A DNA stretch of 55,000 bases. It comes from Prorocentrum cordatum (Eukaryota; Sar; Dinophyceae; Prorocentrales; Prorocentraceae). Position numbers and translations under genes: made by a program. Shown in pieces: positions 10,711-20,277 of this stretch. Location: contig CAUYUJ010005675.1 of the NCBI GenBank assembly GCA_963575745.1, positions 1 to 55,000 of the forward strand. The letters run 5' to 3'. Below the pieces are notes generated by a model. The model was given only the letters and a program-made list of their open reading frames with translations. It was not told where the DNA came from and did no database searches. Each line of letters opens with the position of its first letter. The first letter of the stretch is position 1.

Positions 10711-11354
10711 CTGAAGGTGCCACTGGGCCTCCAGACAGCCAAGCTGATCTGGAGGGGCCGACGGGACCAGGTGATTTGCCGAAGGCGAGACCAACTCCGC
10801 CACCTCCACCGCGCAGACCCGACGTCCAAGACGATCGGGCTCGCGAAGAGGCCACTGAATCTCCGTATTCTGCCAGCGGCCCAGCCGCTTCGGCAGGTGA
10901 AGAGTACTCGCGGTATTCATCGGCTGACCCACGGGATTGGTCTAGACCACCCCGCGCGCGCGAGGGAGCCATGGATGTCGGGCGCGGCGCTGCTGGCTAC
11001 GACCCGCAGGTCCACTACCCGCACTTCACAAATGACGTCCAGGATGGATACTACGTACATCGTGACCGCATCTGGCGGATGGCCGATAATGTCTGGTGGT
11101 CACGAACGTGGCACATACTGTCTCACACGGACTACAACCGCTACTTCCCGACGAAGCGGAAAGAGTCGAAGAACCAAGACAAGCACAACATAACAGCGTA
11201 TCACGCTGGCCGTGGCAAGGGAGTTAGATCCCGCTCGCCCCGTGGGAAAGATGGCGGACAGGGGGGCTCGTCGTCATCGCATCCGAGGCCTCCGACTCCG
11301 CCGTCGAGAGACAGTAATCCATGGGATAATCTGACTGAGGCCAAGCCCGCGTGA
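10587..11354 (+). CDS. Hypothetical, mostly disordered protein (last block of the 11-kb coding region)
   Basis: Open frame to TGA 11352, overlapping the previous block in another frame. The first ~150 codons are Pro/Arg/Glu-rich. From about 11000 there is an aromatic segment (NDVQDGYYVHRDRIWRMADN, then WWSRTWHILSHTDYNRYF) followed by a basic Ser/Arg-rich tail (GVRSRSPRGKDGG) that resembles nucleic-acid-binding tails. ATG 10971 is an internal candidate start. Likely the 3' end of a former larger gene; function unknown. Confidence 0.35.
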   Translation: MRRRGYGTTRWVEGPFRAARGRFGISVAAAARDICEGRQLVTEGATGPPDSQADLEGPTGPGDLPKARPTPPPPPRRPDVQDDRAREEATESPYSASGPAASAGEEYSRYSSADPRDWSRPPRAREGAMDVGRGAAGYDPQVHYPHFTNDVQDGYYVHRDRIWRMADNVWWSRTWHILSHTDYNRYFPTKRKESKNQDKHNITAYHAGRGKGVRSRSPRGKDGGQGGSSSSHPRPPTPPSRDSNPWDNLTEAKPA

Positions 11355-12880
11355 CTTAGTCATTGCAGGAGTGACCGATCGTCAAAGTTGCATCGGCTGT
11401 GAGAGCTCCACCGATCGACAAAGTCGAATCGGCGGAGAGAATTTATTTAAACTAATGGTGGGCGTCGTCGGGCCTCTTCGGCCCTCAGTCCCCTGGCAGC
11501 CGCCGCTGAGCTGTAAAACTTGTTGCGGTTGGCTCCGGTGGTTGTACATATGTGCAGGCCGGGGGTGCTGTGGCTGGATGGGCCCTGCGAGGCCCGCCGC
11601 GGGGGGAGTAAATATGCTCCTCTCCGCCATCCTAATCTTGCTGCTCTCACTGCCTGCCTTGCAATGTACTGTCATTACTATCATGCGGCACTGTTCCGCA
11701 GCTGTTCAGTTCTCAAGAGAGGAAAGGAGCGCGCCCGCCTTCGTCCGTCGCACGTCGTTGGTCGTCGGCCGGCCGGTTTCCTCCCTTCCTACTCTTGGGT
11801 ACTAGTGATTAACGGCATTTGTGTCTTATCATTGATGTCTCTCCCTGAATCCTCTACCACTGAGCAGAAAGAACATGAGACCTTAATTCCTTTGTCATCT
11901 CATCCCGATTCTCAGAGGAAAGACTGGAAGGCCCGTATTGGGCCACGCTGGGCGGATTGATCAAAGGAGGGGCCGTAGTACAATAGCGCCCCCCCAGGAG
12001 GCCACATGTGGCCAAAACCTCTCCGTAACATCAATGAGTCTGGCCTTCTCGCCGAGCCCATCCTGGATGCTTTAATCCTTCGCGGCGCCCCCCAGCCCAG
12101 GTCGAGGGGAGAAGAAGGGGGTCGGAAGAAGAAACTATCTGAACCACTCACGCCCTAAAGGGCAGGTGGGACTTCGTTTCCTGTTGCAGCTCCTCCTGCC
12201 CATCCCCTTTTCCCATGTGAGAGGAGCGAGAAGTCACGATGGCAATGCGCCTCCAAGTGCTTCTGATTTCATCAATTATGCGATTTCCTTCCTGCTTGTT
12301 CCGCACGGGCTCCAGACGCATTTCCCCCGCCTCACCTGCGGCCGCTTTGCCTCGCCAGCGGCCCCATCCCAAGCAAGGCATGGCGCCACAACTACAAGCT
12401 ATATTATCATATTCATGTTCATTATCGCCCTCCCCTTTGCCGCCGTCACAATCCCCCTGCTCTCCCTCATCATCTCTCTTATCGTCGCCAGCATCGAATT
12501 TCCTTTCCGATTCCCTGTCTTCGTCCTCGCGGCCATTCTCCTAACTCCTGCTGTCATCAGGTGTGCATGTCTCCGAACGCTCCCTTTCGCTCACACACGC
12601 CTCCTTGTCATTGAGGTCACTTTTGTTTGTCCCCCCCCCCCATGCACTTTCTTCCTCGCCCCCTAGACGTTCCCTTTTCTTCTCCTGCATCGTGTTCCTT
12701 GTTTGCCGGAGTCTTTGTGAAACGTTTCCCACGAATGCGATAATAATCCATCATCATCACCATCATAGCCACCGTCATCACCATCACCTCCGTCATCACC
12801 ACCATACCAACATAATTTGAGGGAGTTTCTGTGGAACTCACGTCATCCTCACCCCCGGCGCGAAGAGCACGAGTCCAGCT
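11355..12880. other. Gene-free interval with small repeats
   Basis: I support no gene here; the open frames are GC- or CT-rich and lack a plausible protein. A ~33-bp unit beginning CCGATCGWCAAAGT is duplicated at about 11376-11445. A CAT-rich microsatellite lies at 12748-12810. A hairpin-end relic of the CCAAGA element is listed separately at 12105-12175. Confidence 0.5.
12105..12175 (-). repeat. Relic left end of the CCAAGA dispersed element (copy I)
   Basis: Read on the minus strand, 12170-12144 begins CCCACCTGCCCTTTAGGGCG and ends GAGTGG, forming a CCAC/GTGG plus GCCC/GGGC hairpin. It is followed by a C/T-rich stretch and CCCCTTCTTC, as at the left end of copies A, B and C. The CCAAGA body is missing. 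Confidence 0.55.
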
Positions 12881-13215
12881 GCGCGCGGCGGGGGTACTTA
12901 TAAGTACTTATGCAGTTACGCCAATTATAAGTAGCTCCTAAGTCGCTCGTAAGTAGCTGATAAGTAGTGTAAGTAGCTCGTAAGTAGCTCATAAGTAGTG
13001 TAAGTAGCTCATATGTAGCTAAGTTACTTAGGAGCTACTTATAAGTAGGGGCAGCCTACTTATAAGTAGCGTAAGTACTTATAAGTACTTTGGCCTACTT
13101 ATAAGTACTTACGGCCTACTTATATAAGTAGCGTAAGTAACTTACGAGCTACTTATGTAAGTGGCGTAAGTGCCACATAAGTGGCGTAAGTGCCACATAA
13201 CTGCAGTTACGCAAA
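12881..13215. repeat. Palindromic TAAGTA/TTATAAGTAC satellite, copy 1
   Basis: About 330 bp built of variants of TAAGTAGC, TTATAAGTAC and GTAAGTGCCACA, in both orientations and so rich in self-complementary steps. The first 33 bases (12881-12913, GCGCGCGGCGGGGGTACTTA onward) are the exact reverse complement of 39570-39602, the end of a related array. Confidence 0.8.
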
Positions 13216-13310
13216 CTAACGCCATGTATGGGCATGCATCTTCAATCAATATATATAACAGCGCGCGCGCTGAACAGGACGCCCAAAACACTTGTGACGC
13301 CAATGTCGTT

Positions 13311-13326
13311 AACCCTAAACCCTAAG
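13311..13326. repeat. Interstitial telomere-type repeat (CCCTAAA)2
   Basis: AACCCTAAACCCTAAG matches two units of the TTTAGGG telomere repeat used by plants and reported for dinoflagellates. Two units can occur by chance, but the position right after the palindromic array and 170 bases before a gene is notable. Confidence 0.5.
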
Positions 13327-13498
13327 AGAACCTTGGTGCCCGATCTGGAATATTGCGCGGGCGCCGTGGGAGGCATGCTGCGAAATCAATAGTTGTTTCA
13401 TGCATTTGTGCTGCCGCTGGCCCAGACAAAGGTTTCAGGCACCCCAACTTGCGTTCAGCGCAGCCCCCGCCTTGCGTTTCGCGCATTGCAGTTGGGCC

Positions 13499-16151
13499 AT
13501 GGCGGGCGAGACCATGCAGGCTCGCGTGGAGCGCGTCCAGGAGCAGATCTTCGACATCATCAAGGAGTACACGTTGAGCCATTGCCCCCCGATTCTCCAG
13601 TTGCGCGACCAGGCGGTGCGATTGTTGCGGAAGGAGGGTCTGCTGAGGCGCCAGAAAACGAATGGGCGCTACGTGGCCGTGCACCCGCGGAACAGGTACG
13701 GCGATGGCATAATTCCATCCCACGTGCGCACGCTGGTGCGCAGTTTTTGCAGCGACGGGTTCAGCATGGATGAGGTGGGCGTGCCCTTTGCCATCGAGAT
13801 GCCACCCCCATCTCACCAGCGCCACGCCGAGGCACTCGAGTTCAACGGAGACCTTGTCAAGGAATCCCACGGCTTCTTGCCGCCATACGACGAGGGCGAG
13901 ATCAAAATCCTTAGCGTGAGCAAGTCGCACACGACCCAGGCGACCCGCTGCATTCAGTTTGGCAGCCCTACAGATTCAGATAACGTCGAGTTCGGTACCG
14001 ACGGGAAGCTTGACATCCACAAGATCGGGTTGAAGCGCCCCACGTTGGCAGATGCTGCGAAGGAGGGGTTTGAATGGGACGTGCTTGTCTGGCAGGCTGA
14101 AGACGCATTCGGCGCCATTATAGACTTGCTCCAGGACCCGCTTAAGTTTGTGAAATCGATGGCCCACCCTTTAACTTTTCGATTGCCCCCGCCCCCGCCC
14201 CCCCCCGCATTTATGTTGGCTTTAGCCGCGTTCAATCAGGAGTCTGGAAATGCTGCGCAGAAGGTTTCCATGAATGAGACTAGGTGGGAGACCTTGTTCA
14301 AGATGCACGGGGACGTGCAGAAGATCGTCACCAACTTCGAAGCCAATAAAAAGGAGGGCGACATCTTGAACCCCGACGTCGCGTGGGGTAGGGCAATAAC
14401 AAAAGCGCAATCCAGAAATCCAGATTTCGTTTCAGAGATCCAGAGTTTGGCGACGTTTGCGAGGAAGCTCGCTGGTGGACCAGACGCACCGAATTTGAAG
14501 GAGCTTCGGGCTTTCAACCGTTCGTGCCAGAAGCCGCGCATTGTGCAGGGCCCCGTCTTGGCGGCGGTGGCTGATGCAGTGATCGGCTCGGATGGTTTGG
14601 GCTGCATTCCCTTCCGCATTGATTGCGTAAAGGCAATGATGAGCGCCGACAGCAAGTATGCATCGGGCGACTTTCAGAACCTCTTTGCATCGGGTGACTT
14701 CGGGCTTAAGCTCACGAGTAACAAGGAAGTGCAGCGCATGATCTCGCAGGCAGACATCATGAAATCGATGGCTATAGACATCGCAAAAACTGTCAACCTG
14801 TCAGAAGACAACGCGGCCGTGAAGACGTTGATCAACAGGTTCGGCATGAGGCTCGTGCACCATTGCATGAAGAAGCCCGACCCCAGGAGCCAAAAGTTCG
14901 AGTCGCTTCACCACATCGGCTACGAGTACGTGCAAGACCTGGCTACCATTGCAGGCACGCAGATCACATCCCCGTGGGCGAAGAAAGGAGCCCCGCCCAA
15001 AGCTCCCGCGCAGCAAGCTGCGGCTTCTGCACAAGTGCAGAGCGTAGGCGGAATCGCCGACAGGATGCACAAATTGGCAAGTATGGGCGTGAGCGCCAAT
15101 TGCCACATCGAGGTCATCAAGATGAAAACTGTATACAAGGTGCAGGAAGTCAAGGAGGATGAGATCAAGCTGCAGAGCATCGGCGATGGGAGCGACTACA
15201 CAGTCGATTCGGCATACCTCCTGAAATCGCTACTCACCCCGCGTGCACAAGAGTTCAAGGTGATCACAAAACGCGAGCCGAAGAAGGACGCCGCGCTCTC
15301 CCCCTTCCACGCTTGCAAGCCGTAGGAGGGCGGCGTGTATACTATAGGGGGAGGGGGTGGGGGAGGGGGCAACGATTTTGGCAATGGAGCTTGGTTGTCT
15401 TACACACCCGCAGCCCACGTGCTCTTTTCCTGTTGTTCTCCATCCCGCACCTTTACCCCAACCCCACCGCCCATCCCAGCCCCGCCCAAACCCACCACCC
15501 CCGCAACCCATCCCACCATCCCAACAGGAATACATCAACGATTGGAGTGCCAGGTGCGACCCGCGCTCGAACTCGGACTGGCAGCGCATGGTGTTGGTTG
15601 GTCACGTGACGTCGGCGCTTGATGCATTGGGTAACCTACAGGGGGCAGCGGGCGAGATGGTCGACATCGCGACGGAGCCCACGGAGCACCGCGGCGTGTA
15701 CGCCAAGGTTGACATCGATGTCTCCAGCGCGATCTTCCCGCCCTTCTCGACCAAAGTTGCCTTCTCGGATACAGCTCCAAACGGTGCCATCGACGTCGGC
15801 GCGGAGATCACTAATGCGGACGGCGTCGCGCAGAAGCTTTACATCTTCATGAAGCAGCAGAAGCATGATCCAGGCGGCATCGCGGACAACACGCGCGGCA
15901 GCTACAAGATGGCGAAGATAGAAGGGTTCATGCCGCACTACTGGCTCATTGACAAAGAGGTGACCGACCCCAAGAAGTCTAACATGGCCATCAAGCTTCA
16001 CACCGTTGACGCCTCGGTCGGCGCGGAGAAGTTTACATTGAAAATACCGTTCCTGGAAAACACCAAACCCATCAAAAAGGGTGACCAGCTTCGTGCACTG
16101 AAGCCGCAGGCGGCGAAGGCGCCGCCGATGAAGAGGGTCCGCACGCAGTAG
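13499..16151 (+). CDS. Hypothetical protein gene with two introns, ~759 aa if spliced
   Basis: The best gene in the window. Start ATG 13499 has a GCCATGG context; the frame is open 99 bases upstream but that part looks like leader. The N-terminus (RVQEQIFDIIKEYTLSHCPP, then LRDQAVRLLRKEGLL and RNRYGDG) suggests a compact helical domain, followed by ~450 residues of balanced composition, an Ala/Gln linker (about 14990-15040) and a C-terminal region ending in a basic PPMKRVRTQ, possibly a nuclear signal. Two introns are proposed: 14135-14239 (GA-AG, in frame) and 15260-15527 (GT-AG). If the second is not removed, the frame stops at TAG 15323. Exons are then 13499-14134, 14240-15259 and 15528-16151. 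It is of a type I remember as multi-copy in dinoflagellates, without known function. The next gene lies 365 bases downstream in the same direction. Confidence 0.75.
14135..14239 (+). other. Putative in-frame GA-AG intron
   Basis: This 105-bp segment is a multiple of three without stops, so it is translated if retained (a Pro-rich insert with PPPPPPP). It begins CAG|GACCCG and ends CAATCAG|GAGTC, so CAGGA is present at both boundaries. A C-rich tract, CCCCCGCCCCCGCCCCCCCC, precedes the 3' end. Removal joins IIDLLQ to ESGNAAQKV. Non-canonical GA/GC 5' sites and AGG repeats at both ends are known for dinoflagellate introns. Retention as an insert is the alternative. Confidence 0.5.
15260..15527 (+). 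other. Putative GT-AG intron
   Basis: Boundary AAG|GTGATC at 15260 and CAACAG|GAATAC at 15527 keep the reading frame and join QEFK to EYINDWSARC. The 3' half is a long C-rich tract, as expected for a polypyrimidine tract. A GC 5' site at 15311 would also keep the frame, so the exact 5' end is uncertain. The intron removes the TAG at 15323-15325. Confidence 0.6.
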
Positions 16152-16515
16152 TCGTGGCTCGCGGAGCCGAGCTTATTAGACACTTGTGCCGCGATCTCAG
16201 GTCGGTGGGGCGGCACGCCGATTAAGGAGACAATGGTATTATTATTGCGGATTTCCTTTAGCGCTTGCAGGACACACGGCGTCCTCTGGACACATGGCGT
16301 ATTCTTCTCTTTCAGCGCTTGCAGGAGAAACAAAAACAGCTCGCATGCGCTCGCGCGGGGAGAGGGGGATGGGGGAGGGGGCAGCGGCAGCGCTGGTCCA
16401 AGCCTCGTCGCTGCGGCTGGGCGCGGGCTCGATTGCAGTGACAAGCCGTCAGTGATCAAGCGAGGTTGCGCTCGGCCGCCGCGGGGGGTTCGCGCGGCTG
16501 TTTTCACGCGCGCCG

Positions 16516-17304
16516 ATGTCGTTCACGATCGAGGCGAAGCCCGTGGTCCAATATCATGCCGCGGACATGAAGCACGTCCGCACGTGGGTGCCCCAGTACA
16601 CCAAGACGATCGATGGAGCTACGTACGTCGAGCTCAGGCAGACAGATAGACCTCTCGCTGTCTTACTCGGCCTATCCCACGAGGGCAAGGCCAAGTACTG
16701 GAGCAAGAGCTGCATCCTGGAGGATTTGCGCAAGGCGAGGAACACGCGCGTGGACGAGGTCTTACTTGCCCACTTGCATGCGTGCAACCCGTGCGAGAAG
16801 CCACCCGCTCTCCCAGATGGCTTCAACAGGATGGCGGTGAATCCCGACGACTTGCCCTATGTTACCAGCGTGGCTTTGGCTTGCAACGAGGGCGCGACCT
16901 TCAATATGAAGATGACCGTGGAGCTCATGCCATTGAGGGTGCCATGTGTTGAGCTGACCGTGGAGAATCTCACTTGGCTCCAGAAGGTGGCGACGGCGTC
17001 GGCCTTGCAGCCAACGCCTGCGAAGCCGCTCAAGCGCAAGCGCCCAGAGGATCGCATTGAATTGCCCACGCCAGAGGCGAAGTTCGATTATCGCAGGAAG
17101 TCTATATTCCTGCAGTGCAAGGATGCAGACGGGCGCAAGCACTTGCAGTACCAAAAACCAAAAACCATGGAACTCGCCGACATTGAGACAGCGATTGAGA
17201 CCCTTACGGGCGATATTCTCAAACGTGGTTGGACGGTCTACGACGGCAACTCCGATGACGACGATGGCGGCGGCGATATCCCGCAGTTGGAGTCGCAGGA
17301 GTGA
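16516..17304 (+). CDS. Hypothetical protein, 262 aa
   Basis: Intact single-exon frame from ATG 16516 to TGA 17302. The protein starts MSFTIEAKPVVQYHAADMKH, has alternating hydrophobic and charged segments suggesting a folded N-terminal two thirds (YVELRQTDRPLAVLLGLSHE, YVTSVALACNEGATFNMKMT), a basic patch KPLKRKRPEDR near residue 175 (possible nuclear signal), a short domain with KFDYRRKSIFLQCKDADG, and a strongly acidic tail (DDDDGGGD). No family recognised. It follows the larger gene in the same orientation, fitting a one-strand gene cluster. Composition and length give no sign of truncation. Confidence 0.75.
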   Translation: MSFTIEAKPVVQYHAADMKHVRTWVPQYTKTIDGATYVELRQTDRPLAVLLGLSHEGKAKYWSKSCILEDLRKARNTRVDEVLLAHLHACNPCEKPPALPDGFNRMAVNPDDLPYVTSVALACNEGATFNMKMTVELMPLRVPCVELTVENLTWLQKVATASALQPTPAKPLKRKRPEDRIELPTPEAKFDYRRKSIFLQCKDADGRKHLQYQKPKTMELADIETAIETLTGDILKRGWTVYDGNSDDDDGGGDIPQLESQE

Positions 17305-17438
17305 GCGTTGTGATGCGCGTGCGCACAGCAGTCTATCCTAGCATAGGCGTTGGCGGATGCAGCAATGCAGTGTCGCCGAGGGGGGACGGGTAGGACAAAC
17401 AGATTTCGTTGCATGTCCAATCGGTGTTGTTGCAAAAG

Positions 17439-18544
17439 TCTAGACGCTTCGCGCATCACCGTCAGCCCATCCAGAAACAACGCCCAGGCGAGTTGAGGTG
17501 ATCAGGGAAATGCGGGAGCAAGGAGGGGGGCAGCCGAACCGTGCGAAGGAGGAAGGAGGAGACGGAGGATGCTGGATGGATGGATGAGGGAATGGGGAGA
17601 AGGAAAATGAATAGGAGGAGGAGGAAGAGAAGGAGGACGAGGAGAAGGAGGAGGACGGATGACGGAAGACGGATGAGCAGGAGGAGGAGGAGGGCGAGCA
17701 AAATGGCCAAAGGTCTCTTGGATGCCTGTCGGAGCCTCTTGGGATATCTCTTGGGCGCTTCTTGGAGGCCTCTTGGGCGTCTCCTGGCGGTCCTGGGGGT
17801 CTCTCGGGCGTCTTGGGTGCCCCGGGGGGGGGGGGGGGGGGGGTGGGGGGGGGGGGGGGGGAGGGAAAGGGGGGGTCTTGGGTCCTCTTGGGGCCCTCTT
17901 GGGAGCATCTTATGAGAGCCTATTGGGGCCGTCTTGGGGGCAATCTTTGCGCCTCTGGAAGCCTCCTGGGCGCCTCTTGGGGCAATCTTGAAGGAGATCG
18001 ATCAAAGAAGAGGGGCCCCTTAATTGGCCTTGCCCCTTTAGAGCCCCCAGAATCGCCTCTTGGACCCCTCTTGGGGCGCTCTTGGAGCGCTCTTGGGCGC
18101 TCTTGGAGCCGTCTTGGGGCTCTCTTGGGCCCCTCTTGTGTCCCTTTTGGGCCATTTTGGGGCCATCTTGAAGCCTCGGATGGCCATCGGAAGCGAAAAG
18201 GCGAGAAGCAGAACATCATTGGTTTTCCGAAGGTGTTTGAAAGATTTTGGCCTCTTGGGGGGCCCCTTGGAGCTTTGGGGCGGTCTTGGGACCTCTTGGA
18301 GCATCTTCGGAGCCATATTGAGGCATCTTCGGCTATCTTGGGCCATCTTGGAGCTCATCTTATAGGCTCTCCGAGGCGCTCTTGGAGCCGTCTTTGGGGA
18401 ACTACCCTCTGACACCTCGCGGGGCGCCCTGTCCAGGTCCATGGGAGAGGGTAAGGGGGGAGGGGTAAACCCCTCCCCGAAGGGGAAGAAGGAGGTTGGA
18501 AGAGGAAACTCCCTAAACCACCTACGCCCAGAGGGCTTGTGGGA
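17439..18544 (-). mobile_element. CCAAGA dispersed element, copy A
   Basis: About 1.1 kb, minus orientation. The right end (TCTAGACGCTTCGCGCATC at 17439, then CAGCCCATCCAGAAACAACG) is at low coordinates. Then come a GGATGGATGGATGAGGG and GGAGGA-type trinucleotide zone, a poly-G run at 17821-17861, and long runs of CTTGGGGC/CTCTTGG units (CCAAGA on the minus strand). The block GATCGATCAAAGAAGAGG lies at about 17997-18015 and the CGGAAGCGAAAAGGCGAGAA block at about 18187. The left end is the hairpin at 18518-18542. No protein is supported; the open frames are repeat translations. Confidence 0.75.
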
Positions 18545-18968
18545 TATGTCAACCCTTTCAAAATTTCGCAGCGATCATCGCTTCCCAGCCCCCGCACGCG
18601 TGCGTTCGCTACGTGGCGCGCGCGCCGCATAAAGCGGCGGAAGGCGATGGCAAGAAGGAGTGTCTGGGTGTGGTAGGTGGAATGACAAGGAGGGGAAATG
18701 GTGGCAAGCGATGGCGGTGGGAGCATGGGCGTTGGGAATTGGAATTGGGGGCTGGAGGAGCGAGGAACATGGGTCGGATTTTTCGTCAGCGATCTCTTGC
18801 TGGGCCCCAGCGGTGATTAGCAATATAAGCAGCAAGAGTCGTGTTCCACTCCCCTGACTGCAAGACACGCACCTCATGCGCGTGGCATTCGGATTTCCGC
18901 TGTGATGAGGAGCCGCCATCCATATACAATGTACATAAAACTTATAGTGTACTGTATGCACTATTGGC
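18545..18968. other. No feature seen
   Basis: Moderately GC-rich sequence between element A and the minus-strand frames. Short open frames are not protein-like on either strand. Confidence 0.4.
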
Positions 18969-18971
18969 TCA

Positions 18972-19154
18972 AACCACCAGCGCGGGCGCTGCAGCTAATA
19001 TGATAAGCGCGGTCAGGCCAGCCCCCGCGAGCATCGCAATCACCCCTCCATCTGCAGTCCTAGCAGAGGCGGCGTTTGCGCCGATGGTATAGCCCTCGAG
19101 CGGCGTCACAACAGAGCAGAGTGGCAGTTGCGAGTCAACATCGGCAGTTGCCAG
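18972..19154 (-). CDS. Possible terminal exon with a transmembrane segment
   Basis: On the minus strand a 61-codon frame ends at TGA 18969-18971 and has no ATG at its 5' end. It contains PLEGYTIGANAASARTADGG and then a strongly hydrophobic stretch (MLAGAGLTALIILAAAPALV) two residues from the C-terminus. If real it would be the last exon of a membrane protein with a C-terminal anchor. It lies just downstream of the Arg/Ser-rich gene on the same strand, in a different frame. No splice site was established, so chance is possible. Confidence 0.25.
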
Positions 19155-19187
19155 TCACAGCAAAGTCGGCGTTCGCGCGCCAATGAT

Positions 19188-19811
19188 CTAGCCCTTGATC
19201 TCGTCAAAGGACCAGTCCTCGGAGTCCATCCAGATCTCGTCATCGGGCCCGTCCGCGGGGTTCACCTCTTGTAAGCCCTGGTCGGATATCATCTCCCGCT
19301 GCAGCGGCCGATCCCACGTTTGGATCCATGGGTCCATAATGAAGCCGTAAGCTCTGTGCACGCCGCCACGATGTTTCTTGCCTCCTCGACGACGGCGGTA
19401 AGGCCGCGGGCTGCGACTGCGGCTGCGACTCGAGGACGCGGGCTTTTCTCCTCGAGACCTGCGACGGCAAGGCTGCGGGCAGCGACTGCGGCTGCGACCC
19501 GAGGCTGCGGGCATAGCTCCTCGGGGCCTGCGACGGCAAGACTGCGGGCCTGCCTTCTCGAGGCATGGCGATCGCCGCCGCGGGCGGCTGCGGCTGCGCC
19601 GCGGCCGCGGAGCGCGGCTGCGACTGCGGCTGCGACAGCGGCTGCGGCTGCGCCGCGGCCGCGGAACGCGGCTGTGACTGCGACTGCGGCTGCGCTGCGG
19701 CTGCGCCGCGGCCGCTCGCCGAGCGGACCGCCGCAGCTGCGACTGCGGCTGCGCGCTCGGCGAGGGACGGCGGTGCAATGGCGGCGTGATGGGGGCGTTC
19801 TTGGACCCCAT
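19188..19811 (-). CDS. Arg/Ser-rich (SR-like) protein, ~207 aa
   Basis: Minus-strand frame from ATG 19811 to TAG 19188. The centre is built of imperfect repeats of RSRSRS and PRPRRSRSR and resembles RS domains of splicing factors; no RNA-recognition motif is present. The C-terminal ~50 residues are quite different: aromatic and acidic (DPWIQTWDRPLQREM, then DDEIWMDSEDWSFDEIKG), which argues for a real protein rather than a repeat translation. The DNA under the RS part is a GCGGCTGCGACT repeat that is open in all plus frames too, so the opposite-strand frames are treated as shadows. Two earlier in-frame Mets (19889, 19841) lie in the upstream repeat and are less likely. Confidence 0.4.
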   Translation of the reverse strand: MGSKNAPITPPLHRRPSPSAQPQSQLRRSARRAAAAQPQRSRSRSHSRVPRPRRSRSRCRSRSRSRAPRPRRSRSRPRRRSPCLEKAGPQSCRRRPRGAMPAASGRSRSRCPQPCRRRSRGEKPASSSRSRSRSPRPYRRRRGGKKHRGGVHRAYGFIMDPWIQTWDRPLQREMISDQGLQEVNPADGPDDEIWMDSEDWSFDEIKG

Positions 19812-19854
19812 GCTGCCAACCTGAACCGCAACGGCCAGCATCTTTGCGCATCTT

Positions 19855-20050
19855 ATATTTGCATTGCTTATCTGTGCGATTCTTACCATCGCGCTTCTTA
19901 TCTTCGCGCTTCCTTATCTTCGCGCTGCCTTATCTGTGCGATTCTTACCATCGCGCTTCTTATCTTCGCGCTTCCTTATCTTCCTATCTTCGCGCTTCCT
20001 TATCGCGCACGGTTGGGTTCAGAGAGCGCGCGCGCTCGTGCCTAACCCAA
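19855..20050. repeat. Tandem CTTATCTTCGCGCTTC repeat
   Basis: A ~16-17-bp unit, CTTATCTTCGCGCTTC, alternates with CTTATCTGTGCGATTCTTAC. A longer ~60-bp unit made of both is present twice (from about 19865 and 19925). Related units recur at 21140-21310. Confidence 0.75.
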
Positions 20051-20177
20051 GCAATGCTTGCACTTGCGAGCAGCGGCGCGCGCGCTACGCACCGCCAGTT
20101 ATCTTGCCTGGCATTCGACGGTCTTATATTTGAACACATTGCTTAACAATATTGTTTGTTGTTGTTCCTTTTTCGGA

Positions 20178-20229
20178 CCGCGTCCAGACGCGGAGCCGCG
20201 GCCCGCGGCGACCAGTCCTGGCGCGTGAA
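20178..20229 (+). repeat. Direct repeat flanking the 20278-21039 gene, copy 1
   Basis: CCGCGTCCAGACGCGGAGCC and onward. The first 24 bases are identical to 21347-21370, and a further ~21 bases are similar (CGACCAG..TGGCG.GTGAA). The core CCGCGTC-CA-GACGCGG is itself an inverted repeat. Confidence 0.75.
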
Positions 20230-20277
20230 CGCCTGAAAAGGAATCTAAGAACACATGCGCTCTAAACTGGGCGCCCC

